Shown here piece by piece: positions 40,660-48,975 of a stretch of DNA of 64,000 bases. The DNA comes from JBFEYJ01 sp041563315. GTDB taxonomy: Bacteria > Pseudomonadota > Gammaproteobacteria > Thiohalomonadales > Thiohalomonadaceae. The position numbers were made by a program, and so were the translations under genes. The notes under the pieces were generated by a model that worked only from the letters and a program-made list of their open reading frames with translations, had not been told where the DNA came from and did no database searches. The stretch lies in NCBI GenBank assembly GCA_041563315.1, contig JBFFNE010000001.1, positions 19,405-83,404 on the forward strand. The letters are read 5' to 3'. How positions within the stretch are numbered: the stretch's first letter is position 1; each line of letters starts with the position of its first letter.

Positions 40660-41646
40660 ATGAGCCGGGATTTTGACAAAGAAAAGCTGAAACAGCTAGG
40701 GCGCGCGGTGCTCGACACCGAAGCGGATGCCATCCTCGCCCTGAAAGAACACGTCGATACGCAGTTCGTAAGCGCCTGCGAATACATGCTGAACTGCGAA
40801 GGGCGCATCGTCGTCACCGGGATGGGAAAATCCGGACATATCGGTGACAAGATAGCCGCCACCCTGGCCAGCACGGGCACTCCAGCGTTTTTCGTCCATC
40901 CAGGAGAGGCCAGCCACGGCGATCTGGGGATGATCACCCCCAAAGACGTTGTGCTTGCGCTATCCAACTCGGGCGAGACCGACGAAATTCTGACTATTCT
41001 TCCGATCATAAAACGACTAGGGATCCCTCTCATCACCCTTACCGGTAATCCCAACTCGCGCCTGGCCCGCGCCGCCGATGCCAACATCGATGTTTCGGTA
41101 GCCAAGGAGGCCTGCCCCCTCGGACTTGCACCAACAGCAAGCACAACGGCCTCTCTGGCCATGGGTGATGCGCTGGCCATCGCGCTGCTCGAATCGCGCG
41201 GTTTTACCGAGGAAGACTTCGCCCGCTCCCATCCTGCCGGCAGCCTCGGCAGGCGCCTGTTATTACGTATCGAAGATCTGATGCACAGCGGCGAGAGCGT
41301 GCCTCGAGTATGCCAAACGGCTACCCTCAGCGAGGCACTGCTGGAAATGAGCCGCAAGGGTCTCGGCATGACCACCGTGGTGGACTCATCGGGGCGGGTA
41401 AGCGGTGTATTTACCGATGGCGACCTGCGCCGTCTCCTCGATCATGGCGAGGTACAGATCAAAAAACTCTGCGTCAAGGATGTCATGCAGCGCGAATGCA
41501 CGACTGTCGAGGCACACCTGCTGGCGGCCGAAGCACTGCGTATTATGGATGACAAGCGTATCAATGCCCTGCCGGTGACCGACGCCGAGGGGATTCTGGT
41601 CGGTGCGCTGAACATGCACGATCTACTCCGCGCCGGCGTCGTCTAA
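40660..41646 (+). CDS. kdsD: D-arabinose-5-phosphate isomerase
   Basis: Makes arabinose-5-phosphate for Kdo, the inner-core sugar of LPS. An N-terminal SIS domain (VVTGMGKSGHIGDKIAATLASTGTPAFFVHP and LALSNSGETDEIL) is followed by two CBS domains (from about residue 205; MTTVVDSSGRVSGVFTDGDLRR and INALPVTDAEGILVGALNMHDLL). Length 328 aa equals E. coli KdsD. Confidence 0.95.
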   Translation: MSRDFDKEKLKQLGRAVLDTEADAILALKEHVDTQFVSACEYMLNCEGRIVVTGMGKSGHIGDKIAATLASTGTPAFFVHPGEASHGDLGMITPKDVVLALSNSGETDEILTILPIIKRLGIPLITLTGNPNSRLARAADANIDVSVAKEACPLGLAPTASTTASLAMGDALAIALLESRGFTEEDFARSHPAGSLGRRLLLRIEDLMHSGESVPRVCQTATLSEALLEMSRKGLGMTTVVDSSGRVSGVFTDGDLRRLLDHGEVQIKKLCVKDVMQRECTTVEAHLLAAEALRIMDDKRINALPVTDAEGILVGALNMHDLLRAGVV

Positions 41647-41650
41647 ATGC

Positions 41651-41716
41651 AGGGACGAGATACAAGGGGTAAAGGAGCACAGCGACGCCTTTCCTCGACT
41701 ATTTTCCCTCGTCCCT
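41651..41716. repeat. Inverted repeat in the kdsD-kdsC gap
   Basis: AGGGACGAG (41651-41659) faces CTCGTCCCT (41708-41716) as an exact 9-bp pair with 48 bases between. The 90-bp gap is the largest inside an otherwise tightly packed operon. There is no T-run after the right arm, so it is not a normal terminator. The arms resemble GGGACGAG-type intergenic repeats found in some environmental proteobacteria, but I cannot confirm copies elsewhere. Confidence 0.5.
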
Positions 41717-41736
41717 CAGCTCTGATTTAGTGGTGA

Positions 41737-42267
41737 ATGATTATGCAAGACCTCATGGACAAAGCAACCAACGTCCGCCTGGTCATTTTCGATGTCGACG
41801 GCGTACTCACCGACGGAAGCCTGTTTCTCGGTGATGATGGTCAGGAGTACAAGGCCTTCAACTCCCGGGACGGCCACGGCATGAAAATGCTCCAGTCCAG
41901 TGGTGTAGCGATTGGAATCATCACCGGCCGTACCTCGCAAGTGGTCAGTTATCGCATGGAAAGTCTCGGTATCAGGCATGTCTATCAGGGGCAGGCAGAT
42001 AAACTTCCCGCTTTTGAAGAGCTTGTACAGCATTTGCAACTCACCCCCGAGCAGGTTGCCTATGTCGGCGATGATGTGGTTGACCTACCAATCCTGCTGC
42101 GCGTCGGTCTGGCCATAGCGGTGCAGGATGCCCACCCTCTGGTCAAGCAACACAGTCACTGGATCACCCCCAACAGCGGAGGCCGTGCCGCTGCACGCGA
42201 TGTGTGTGAATTCATTATGCAGGCTCAAGGTACCCTGGAGAGCCAGCTCGGCATTTATCTGCGATGA
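41737..42267 (+). CDS. kdsC: 3-deoxy-D-manno-octulosonate 8-phosphate phosphatase
   Basis: HAD-superfamily C0 phosphatase releasing Kdo from Kdo-8-phosphate. The nucleophile motif IFDVDGVLTDG lies near residues 17-27, followed by FNSRDGHGMKMLQSSGV, IITGRTSQVV, and motif YVGDDVVDLPIL. 176 aa, a tetramer in the family. ATG codons at 41737 and 41743 are both possible starts; neither has a strong ribosome site. Ends overlapping lptC by 4 bp. Confidence 0.95.
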   Translation: MIMQDLMDKATNVRLVIFDVDGVLTDGSLFLGDDGQEYKAFNSRDGHGMKMLQSSGVAIGIITGRTSQVVSYRMESLGIRHVYQGQADKLPAFEELVQHLQLTPEQVAYVGDDVVDLPILLRVGLAIAVQDAHPLVKQHSHWITPNSGGRAAARDVCEFIMQAQGTLESQLGIYLR

Positions 42268-42824
42268 ACCGCCGCACCCTGCTCCGTCTCTCCCTGGTAG
42301 CACTGCTGCTATTGGTCAGCACTTGGCTGTCGCAAAAAGGAACAGGTCCGGAGTCACTACCCGATCAAGCCGGAGCGCCGATCACGACCTATTTCATCCG
42401 TGGTCTTAACGGCACCGTCACCGATGCCGATGGTCAACCTAGCCACCACCTGCGATCTGACCTCCTGCTTCACTATGACGACAGCGACCTCGTCGAGCTA
42501 CAACAACCGACTCTGACGATGTTTCTCCCACAAGGTGAGCAGTGGCAAGTTGAGGCTGCCGAGGGCAGCATGCAGGGAGAGAACAATCAGATCAGCCTTG
42601 AGGGCGCAGTGATCCTGACGCATCACTCCAAAAGCAACCCGTTTAAGGTGGAAACTGACCGCTTGCAGCTTTATCCCAACACCCGCTATGGTGAGAGTGA
42701 CTCCCTGGTCACCATTAGTGCACCGAGTGGACGTATTAGCGGTATCGGCATGCGGCTTTATGGAGATGAGCGTCGCCTGCTCCTTTTATCTGAGGTACAA
42801 GGACACTATGAATCGACTCGCTAG
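42264..42824 (+). CDS. lptC: LPS export protein LptC
   Basis: Bitopic inner-membrane protein receiving LPS from LptBFG and passing it to LptA. One N-terminal helix (LLRLSLVALLLLVSTWL) then a beta-jellyroll periplasmic domain (FIRGLNGTVTDADGQPSHHLRSD, QWQVEAAEGSMQGENNQISLEGAV). 186 aa. The 3' end overlaps lptA by 17 bp. Confidence 0.92.
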   Translation: MNRRTLLRLSLVALLLLVSTWLSQKGTGPESLPDQAGAPITTYFIRGLNGTVTDADGQPSHHLRSDLLLHYDDSDLVELQQPTLTMFLPQGEQWQVEAAEGSMQGENNQISLEGAVILTHHSKSNPFKVETDRLQLYPNTRYGESDSLVTISAPSGRISGIGMRLYGDERRLLLLSEVQGHYESTR

Positions 42825-43302
42825 CTTGCTGCTGTTACTGCCAGGGATGCTGTTTGCCCAGGAACTGCCGCGTCAGCCGATCAGCGTAGTGGCCGACCGG
42901 CTTGAAATGAGCAGTGAGACCGGTCGCAGTGTCTATGAAGGCAACGTTGAAATGCGTCAGGGTGACATGCTGGTGCATGCCGATTCACTGCAACTGATCA
43001 GCAATGGTACAACACTACAGGTGGCGATTGCCCGCGGCAAACCTGCCCATCTCGAACGGACCGATCCGCAGACAGGAGAGCTGGTCAAGGCGGATGCCGC
43101 CTACATTGAGTACCGCATCAACGATAACCTACTGGAAATGAAAGAAGGAGCGAGCCTCTGGCGCGGAAAGGATGAGTTCAGCGGCGACCATATCATCTAC
43201 GAACTGGATAATCGGGTAGTACGCGCTTTCGGCCAAAGAGACGGTGAGGAGAACGGCAGGGTTCGCGTCATCATCCAGCCAAAAAGGGAGGGCAGCCAGT
43301 GA
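42808..43302 (+). CDS. lptA: LPS transport periplasmic bridge protein LptA
   Basis: Oligomeric beta-jellyroll protein that carries LPS across the periplasm. The ATG at 42808, with AAGGA upstream, gives 164 aa and a signal peptide ([19 protein letters not shown]). Mature domain: [39 protein letters not shown]. The frame extends upstream to 42688 inside lptC, with no signal sequence, and was rejected. It overlaps lptB by 4 bp. Confidence 0.95.
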   Translation: MNRLASLLLLLPGMLFAQELPRQPISVVADRLEMSSETGRSVYEGNVEMRQGDMLVHADSLQLISNGTTLQVAIARGKPAHLERTDPQTGELVKADAAYIEYRINDNLLEMKEGASLWRGKDEFSGDHIIYELDNRVVRAFGQRDGEENGRVRVIIQPKREGSQ

Positions 43303-44027
43303 GTCTCACACTTGACGCTAACAATCTAGCCAAGAGTTACAAGGCACGGACTGTAGTCAAAGATGTGTCCATGCACGTCCAGAGCGGTGAGGTGGTTGGC
43401 CTTCTCGGCCCCAACGGTGCAGGAAAAACCACCTGTTTTTATATGATAGTCGGCCTCGTTCCCTGCGATAAGGGCCAAATCCTGCTAGGTGGGAAGGAGT
43501 TGACTCGTGAGCCGATGCATCTCCGTGCCCAGGCAGGTGTCGGCTACCTGCCGCAAGAGGCTTCGGTATTTCGCAAACTAACCGTTGGACAGAACATTAT
43601 GTCCATCCTTGAGGTGCGCAAAGACCTGGATCGCGAACAACGCTACCATCACCTGGAATCATTGCTGGAAGAGTTCCATATCACTCATATTCGCGATAGT
43701 CTGGGCATGAGTCTTTCCGGCGGCGAACGCCGTCGAGTAGAGATCGCCCGAGCCCTTGCCATTGAGCCTCGTTTTATTCTGCTAGATGAGCCCTTCGCCG
43801 GCGTTGACCCCATCTCAGTCGTAGACATTCAGGGCATCATCCGGCATCTCAAAGAGCGAGGGATCGGGGTACTGATCACTGATCACAACGTCCGCGAAAC
43901 GCTCGGCATTTGCGAACGGGCGTACATTATCGGTGAAGGGAAGGTGATTGCCGAGGGTAAGCCCGAATCCCTGCTCAATGACCAACGGGTACGGGACGTC
44001 TACCTTGGCCATCATTTCCGCCTGTAA
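43299..44027 (+). CDS. lptB: LPS export ABC transporter ATPase LptB
   Basis: ATPase powering LPS extraction with LptFG. Walker [18 protein letters not shown], signature [16 protein letters not shown], Walker [14 protein letters not shown] and switch [11 protein letters not shown] are intact. 242 aa, the family length. Starts at GTG overlapping the lptA stop (GTGA). Confidence 0.96.
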   Translation: MSLTLDANNLAKSYKARTVVKDVSMHVQSGEVVGLLGPNGAGKTTCFYMIVGLVPCDKGQILLGGKELTREPMHLRAQAGVGYLPQEASVFRKLTVGQNIMSILEVRKDLDREQRYHHLESLLEEFHITHIRDSLGMSLSGGERRRVEIARALAIEPRFILLDEPFAGVDPISVVDIQGIIRHLKERGIGVLITDHNVRETLGICERAYIIGEGKVIAEGKPESLLNDQRVRDVYLGHHFRL

Positions 44028-44047
44028 CGCTCAGATATACAAAATCT

Positions 44048-44076
44048 GTGCCATTTTTAATAAGATACGATAGAAT
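44048..44076 (+). promoter_or_regulatory. Candidate promoter for rpoN
   Basis: GTGCCA (44048-44053) and TAGAAT (44071-44076) are 17 bp apart in the 88-bp lptB-rpoN gap, matching four and five consensus bases. The surrounding sequence is clearly AT-rich (ATTTTTAATAAGATACGA). It would allow rpoN-hpf-ptsN expression separate from LPS export genes. Confidence 0.45.
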
Positions 44077-44115
44077 GATTTCGTCCGATTTTATTGTGGT
44101 GTCATCTCACAGCTT

Positions 44116-45615
44116 ATGAAGCAGTCACTACAACTCCGCCTCGGTCAGCAATTGACCATGACCCCGCAACTGCAGCAGGCGATCCGCATGCTGCAGTTGT
44201 CGACCCTGGAGTTGCAGCAGGAAATACAGCAAGCATTGGAATCCAACCTGATGCTCGAGGAAGCCGAAGAGGGTGAAGACAGCGGGGAGTCGGCCACCAC
44301 CGATGAAAACCTGGAAAGCCTCTCTACCGAACAGGCTGAACAAGACAGCGACGCCGATACGATAATCGGCAGTGACTATCCTGAAGAAACCGGTCCCACC
44401 GAGAACGACACCATTCCCGATGAATTGCCAGTCGACAGCGTCTGGGATGACATCTATGAAAGCACCCCCACGGGGACATCAGGCGTTGCCGACGATGAGC
44501 GCGAAATCGATTACGGCGATACTACCAGCGAGAGCCTGCGTGCACACCTGTTATGGCAAATGCAAATGATGTCGCTGAGCGAGACCGATACCCTCATCGC
44601 AGAGACCCTCATCGATACCATCAATGAGGACGGATTCCTCACTACCAGCCTGGAAGAACTGCTCACGGGCCTGCAACAACAATCCGTGGATATCGAACTC
44701 GATGAGATCGAAGCGGTACTGCACACAGTGCAAAATTTCGAACCGGCCGGAGTCGCCGCGCGAGACCTGCGCGAGAGCCTGTTATTACAGCTCAGGGCGC
44801 TGCCTGAGGACACCCCTTGGCTCAAGCAAGCACAGAAGCTCATGCAAGACCACTTTGAACTGTTGGCGGGACGGGACTACAATCAGCTCAAAAGGGTGCT
44901 GAAACTCTCTGAAGAAGAACTCACCCGAATTACCCAACTGATCCAGAGCCTCAATCCGCGCCCGGGAGGCCAGGTCAGCAACAGCAGGGCAGAATATATT
45001 GTGCCCGACGTCATGGTCAACATGGTTAAAGGCAGCTGGAGAGTGGAACTGAATTCCGATGCCGCACCACGCTTGCGAATAAACCACCATTATGCCAGCC
45101 TCATCAAACAGATGAACGGCAGCGACTCCTCCACGCTGAAAAACCATCTGCAAGAGGCACGCTGGTTCATCAAAAGTCTGCAGAGCCGAAACGAAACCCT
45201 GCTGCGCGTTGCTACAAGTATCGTCGAACACCAGCGTGATTTCCTCAAGGAGGGTGATGTGGCGATGAAACCGATGGTGCTACATGACATTGCCGAGGAG
45301 CTAGGGATGCACGAATCGACCATCTCACGCACGACCACTCGCAAGTATATGCACACACCTCGCGGCATTTTTGAACTTAAATACTTCTTCTCCAGTCATG
45401 TCGGCACGGCATCAGGTGGCGAGTGCTCATCCACAGCAATTCGTGCCATGATCAAGCAACTGATTGCCGCGGAGCCTGTCTCCAAACCATTAAGTGACAG
45501 CAAAATCGCCGATATCCTTTCTGCACAGGGCATCAACGTTGCCCGACGTACAGTCGCCAAGTACCGTGAAGCGATGGCCATTGCACCATCAAATGAAAGA
45601 AAACGTCTGGCCTAA
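44116..45615 (+). CDS. rpoN: RNA polymerase sigma-54 factor
   Basis: Sigma factor for nitrogen and other enhancer-dependent genes. Region I is glutamine-rich ([31 protein letters not shown]), region II is acidic (residues 48-120), and region III contains the core-binding and DNA-binding parts. The RpoN box [12 protein letters not shown] near the C-terminus is present. 499 aa. It stands in the standard lptB-rpoN-hpf-ptsN order. Confidence 0.97.
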   Translation: MKQSLQLRLGQQLTMTPQLQQAIRMLQLSTLELQQEIQQALESNLMLEEAEEGEDSGESATTDENLESLSTEQAEQDSDADTIIGSDYPEETGPTENDTIPDELPVDSVWDDIYESTPTGTSGVADDEREIDYGDTTSESLRAHLLWQMQMMSLSETDTLIAETLIDTINEDGFLTTSLEELLTGLQQQSVDIELDEIEAVLHTVQNFEPAGVAARDLRESLLLQLRALPEDTPWLKQAQKLMQDHFELLAGRDYNQLKRVLKLSEEELTRITQLIQSLNPRPGGQVSNSRAEYIVPDVMVNMVKGSWRVELNSDAAPRLRINHHYASLIKQMNGSDSSTLKNHLQEARWFIKSLQSRNETLLRVATSIVEHQRDFLKEGDVAMKPMVLHDIAEELGMHESTISRTTTRKYMHTPRGIFELKYFFSSHVGTASGGECSSTAIRAMIKQLIAAEPVSKPLSDSKIADILSAQGINVARRTVAKYREAMAIAPSNERKRLA

Positions 45616-45646
45616 GCCGGACCCATCACACTGTAAGGAGAAAATC

Positions 45647-45973
45647 ATGCAACTGAACCTGACCGGTCACCATGTCGATATCACCGACTCCATGCGTGAC
45701 TATGTCACCAGCAAGCTGGAACGTCTTGAACGTCACTTCGACCATGTCACCAATGTGCACGTCATCCTGGGCGTGGAGAAACAGCGGCAAAAGGCAGAAG
45801 CCACTCTCCATATTACCGGTAACAAAATCTTTGCCGAGTGCGAAGGGGAAGACATGTATGCGGCCATCGATTCATTAATCGATAAACTTGATCGCCAGAT
45901 CTGCAAGCATAAGGAAAAGGTGACCGATCACCACCGCAGCAACGGCGCCCTCAAAGATCAGCCCTTTGAATAA
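45647..45973 (+). CDS. hpf: Ribosome hibernation promoting factor
   Basis: Short-form HPF that binds the 30S decoding centre in stationary phase. The ATG at 45647 with TAAGGAG upstream gives 108 aa. Sequence: MQLNLTGHHVDITDSMRDYV, ERHFDHVTNVHVIL, DMYAAIDSLIDKLDRQICKHKEKVTDH. The longer open frame to 45494 lies inside rpoN. Confidence 0.95.
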   Translation: MQLNLTGHHVDITDSMRDYVTSKLERLERHFDHVTNVHVILGVEKQRQKAEATLHITGNKIFAECEGEDMYAAIDSLIDKLDRQICKHKEKVTDHHRSNGALKDQPFE

Positions 45974-46004
45974 TTCACATTCACCAAGCACATATAGATA
46001 AGCA

Positions 46005-46466
46005 ATGCAGGTCAGCGAACTACTTGAACTCGAGCGCATCAGCTGCAATACCCCTGCAGCGAGCAAAAAACGTGTATTGGAACAGCTCAGCGCACTGCTC
46101 GCGGGCAGTCAGGGCGATTTGACGCAAACCCAGGTATTCGACAGCCTGCTAACGCGTGAACGACTTGGCAGTACCGGGCTTGGCCATGGGGTAGCGATCC
46201 CCCATGGCCGGGTCAAAAACAGCGACAAGACCCTGGTGGCATTACTCAAGCTTGAGCATGGCATCGACTACGATGCTGTCGATAACCAACCCGTGGATCT
46301 GCTGTTTGCGCTTCTGGTGCCAGAGCATTCTACCGATGAGCACCTGCAACTCTTGTCGCAACTGGCAGAGATGTTCAGCGATCCCGAACTGGTCAAACAG
46401 TTACGCGCGGCCAGTGATTCTCATAGCATACTCGACATCATCCGCACGTGGCAGCAACACCACTAG
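46005..46466 (+). CDS. ptsN: Nitrogen-regulatory PTS EIIA (EIIA-Ntr)
   Basis: Output protein of the PTS-Ntr phosphorelay; in other proteobacteria it controls K+ transport, KdpDE and stress responses according to its phosphorylation. The phospho-acceptor is H67 in GHGVAIPHGRV. 153 aa. It is 31 bp after hpf and 3 bp before hprK. Confidence 0.95.
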   Translation: MQVSELLELERISCNTPAASKKRVLEQLSALLAGSQGDLTQTQVFDSLLTRERLGSTGLGHGVAIPHGRVKNSDKTLVALLKLEHGIDYDAVDNQPVDLLFALLVPEHSTDEHLQLLSQLAEMFSDPELVKQLRAASDSHSILDIIRTWQQHH

Positions 46467-46469
46467 CGC

Positions 46470-47417
46470 ATGGAGCATACGATCACCCCGCAATCCCTGT
46501 TTGATGCCTATCACCGGCGTCTGGATTTGAGCTGGCTGACACAGACACACGGTGAAAGCCTGACCATCGCCCCACCACAGGATGAAGCGAAAAACTACTC
46601 TCTGATAGGACACCTCAACTTTATCCACCCACACCGTATCCAGGTTCTGGGCATTCCAGAACTCCACTACCTCACCGGCCTGAAAAAAAACACCTACCAA
46701 GACAGCCTCAAGCAGCTGGTCCGTGGCGACACCGTGCTGGTCATCCTCGCCGATGCCCTGACCCCGCCACCGGAATTAGTGCTTGAAGCCGAACAGCACG
46801 CCATCCCGGTGCTCAACTCGCCACACTCAAGCCACCGCCTGATTGCTGATATATCCTATTACCTACGCCGACTGCTTGCCGACACCCAGGTCGTCCATGG
46901 CGTGTTTATGGATGTCTTGGGTATAGGCGTGCTACTAACCGGCGAAAGTGCGATAGGAAAAAGCGAACTGGCACTGGAACTGATTAGCCGTGGCCATCGC
47001 CTCATTGCCGACGATGCTCCGATTTTCAGTCGCAGCGGACCTGACACTCTGCTCGGTCGCTGCCCGGAAGCATTGCAGAATTTTCTGGAGGTGCGTGGCC
47101 TTGGTGTGCTGAACATTCGTGCCCTCTTCGGCGACAGTGCGGTAAAGCAGGATATGGAACTGCATCTGGTGGTACATCTTGCCCCAGTCAATCATCACAG
47201 TATGCAGCAGATCGATCGTCTGATGGGCACCCGACGCAAGCAACGCATGCTCGAGGTGGAAATACCGGAAATCGAGCTACCCGTCGCACCGGGTCGCAAC
47301 CTCGCGGTACTAGTGGAAGCCGCAGCCCGCAACCAAATCCTGTTCAACAATGGGTACAATGCGGTTGAAGATTTCATCAGCCGGCAGCAACACCTTATTC
47401 ACGACGATTCGCAATGA
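46470..47417 (+). CDS. hprK: HPr(Ser) kinase/phosphorylase
   Basis: Phosphorylates or dephosphorylates HPr on Ser46. The N-terminal domain is of the MurE/MurF-like fold type; the P-loop is GESAIGKSE at residues 158-166 and the HPrK signature EVRGLGVLNI follows. 315 aa. This kinase is absent from enterics but found in some other proteobacteria. Its likely substrate, the HPr encoded at 48680, keeps Ser46. The end overlaps rapZ by 4 bp. Confidence 0.94.
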   Translation: MEHTITPQSLFDAYHRRLDLSWLTQTHGESLTIAPPQDEAKNYSLIGHLNFIHPHRIQVLGIPELHYLTGLKKNTYQDSLKQLVRGDTVLVILADALTPPPELVLEAEQHAIPVLNSPHSSHRLIADISYYLRRLLADTQVVHGVFMDVLGIGVLLTGESAIGKSELALELISRGHRLIADDAPIFSRSGPDTLLGRCPEALQNFLEVRGLGVLNIRALFGDSAVKQDMELHLVVHLAPVNHHSMQQIDRLMGTRRKQRMLEVEIPEIELPVAPGRNLAVLVEAAARNQILFNNGYNAVEDFISRQQHLIHDDSQ

Positions 47418-48271
47418 GACTGCTGATCATAAGTGGCACCTCCGGTGCAGGTAAAAGCGTAGCCCTTAATGCATTGGAGGATGTCGGCTGTTATTGCATC
47501 GACAACCTGCCCATGGCCCTGATTCCGGCCTTTGCCGAAGAAATGGCCAACGCTAAATTCCATGAGTACGATACTGTCGCCGTCGGTATCGATGCCCGCA
47601 ACCTGAACAACGATTTCGCTGCATTTCCTGCCGTACTCAAACAACTTAAATCGACCGGGCTTGAGTGCGAAGTCATTTTCATTGATGCCAATGATGACAC
47701 TCTGATCAAGCGTTTCAGTGAAACCCGACGCCGCCATCCCCTAACTGACAGTGAAGTTCCCCTCGAAGAGGCCATTTTGCAGGAGAGGCTGATGCTCCGC
47801 CCCATCACCTCACAGTCCGATATGCAGCTCGATAGCACCCGAACCAATGTGCACCAGCTACGCGATCTCGTTCAGGCGCGTATTGGTCGGCGCAGCAGTC
47901 CGAGTATGTCGGTTTTGTTCGAATCTTTTGGCTTCAAGCATGGCATTCCGGTAGAAGCAGACTTTGTCTTTGATGTCCGCTGTCTGCCTAACCCCCACTG
48001 GGAACCTCGCCTGCGCGCCCTGACAGGGAAGGATTTTGCTGTCGCCCATTTTCTGGAGAACCACTTTGAGGTGAATCGCATGTTCACCGAAATCAAGGAT
48101 TTCCTTGAGTCGTGGCTACCACATTTCGCAGAAGACAAACGCAGCTACATGACCATTGCTATCGGCTGCACCGGCGGACAACATCGCTCTGTCTACTTTG
48201 TCGAACGTATGGCAGAATATTTCCGCAGCCAACAACAGCGTGTACTCACACGTCACCGAGAGCTCACATGA
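47414..48271 (+). CDS. rapZ: RNase adaptor / nucleotide-binding protein RapZ
   Basis: In E. coli RapZ binds GlcN6P and hands the sRNA GlmZ to RNase E, so controlling GlmS. N-terminal P-loop ISGTSGAGKSVALNALEDVG, YCIDNLPMALIPAF, and the C-terminal domain with FKHGIPVEADFVFDVRCLPNP and TIAIGCTGGQHRSVYFVERMA. 285 aa, the E. coli length. Overlaps the next gene by 4 bp. Confidence 0.95.
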   Translation: MRLLIISGTSGAGKSVALNALEDVGCYCIDNLPMALIPAFAEEMANAKFHEYDTVAVGIDARNLNNDFAAFPAVLKQLKSTGLECEVIFIDANDDTLIKRFSETRRRHPLTDSEVPLEEAILQERLMLRPITSQSDMQLDSTRTNVHQLRDLVQARIGRRSSPSMSVLFESFGFKHGIPVEADFVFDVRCLPNPHWEPRLRALTGKDFAVAHFLENHFEVNRMFTEIKDFLESWLPHFAEDKRSYMTIAIGCTGGQHRSVYFVERMAEYFRSQQQRVLTRHRELT

Positions 48272-48687
48272 GTGTTTCACTCCTAATCATTGCCCATGCC
48301 CCTCTGGGGCAATCCGTATTGGATGCCGCTACAGGCACCCTCGGTAACGCCCCGTTAAAGACAGCGGTCCTAGATGTTGAGCGCAGTGTAGAACCGGATA
48401 TCGCCATTATTCAAGCGCAACGCCTGGTCGAGGAACTCGACCAGGGTGAGGGTGTGCTCGTCCTCACCGATATTTATGGCTCCACACCCAGCAATATCGC
48501 CTGCAGCCTTCTGCAGCGGGAAAATATTCGTATCGTCACCGGCCTTAACCTCCCGATGTTGATCCGAGTAATGAACTATGCCGATCTGAACTTATCCTCT
48601 TTGTCAGACAAGGCATTCAGCGGCGGCCATGATGGCATCCTGCAACGCGAACCCGATCTCACCCGGGGAAGTCGCAGCCATGCTTAG
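48268..48687 (+). CDS. Mannose-family PTS EIIA-like protein (ManX-type)
   Basis: 139-aa single-domain EIIA of the mannose/sorbose class. The phospho-acceptor is H10 in LLIIAHAPLGQSVLDAA, with VLTDIYGSTPSNIACSLL and VTGLNLPMLIRVMNY typical of the fold. No EIIB, EIIC or EIID is nearby, so a regulatory role is likely rather than sugar uptake. The frame extends upstream into rapZ but the start at 48268 forms ATGA with its stop. Confidence 0.92.
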   Translation: MSVSLLIIAHAPLGQSVLDAATGTLGNAPLKTAVLDVERSVEPDIAIIQAQRLVEELDQGEGVLVLTDIYGSTPSNIACSLLQRENIRIVTGLNLPMLIRVMNYADLNLSSLSDKAFSGGHDGILQREPDLTRGSRSHA

Positions 48688-48949
48688 CAAAGAGGTCACC
48701 ATCATCAATAAACTTGGCCTGCATGCCCGCGCCGCTGCGAAATTCGTTAGCCTGGCATCCGGCTTCGAAAGTGAGATCATGCTCAAGCGCAACAGCAAGA
48801 GTGTAAACGGAAAAAGTATCATGGGAGTGATGATGCTCGCTGCAGGATGCGGAACGACCATTGAACTCAGTGCTAACGGCAGGGATGAGAACCAGGCTGT
48901 CACGGAGCTGGAAGCCTTGATCGAGGATCGCTTTGGCGAAGAGCAATAA
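48680..48949 (+). CDS. Phosphocarrier protein HPr / NPr
   Basis: 89-aa HPr-fold phosphocarrier. It carries both regulated residues: H15 (LGLHARAAA), phosphorylated by EI, and S46 (NGKSIMGVMMLAA), the target of HprK. The start at 48680 overlaps the EIIA gene by 8 bp; an earlier ATG at 48629 is inside that gene. Between EIIA-Man and EI it completes the phosphorelay. Confidence 0.95.
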   Translation: MLSKEVTIINKLGLHARAAAKFVSLASGFESEIMLKRNSKSVNGKSIMGVMMLAAGCGTTIELSANGRDENQAVTELEALIEDRFGEEQ

Positions 48950-48975
48950 TCGCGCTATGGCCGGAGGTGATTACA

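Noticed and set aside
42688..42807. Longer LptA starting inside lptC
   Set aside because: The added residues hide the signal peptide. The ATG at 42808 has a ribosome site and a standard signal sequence.
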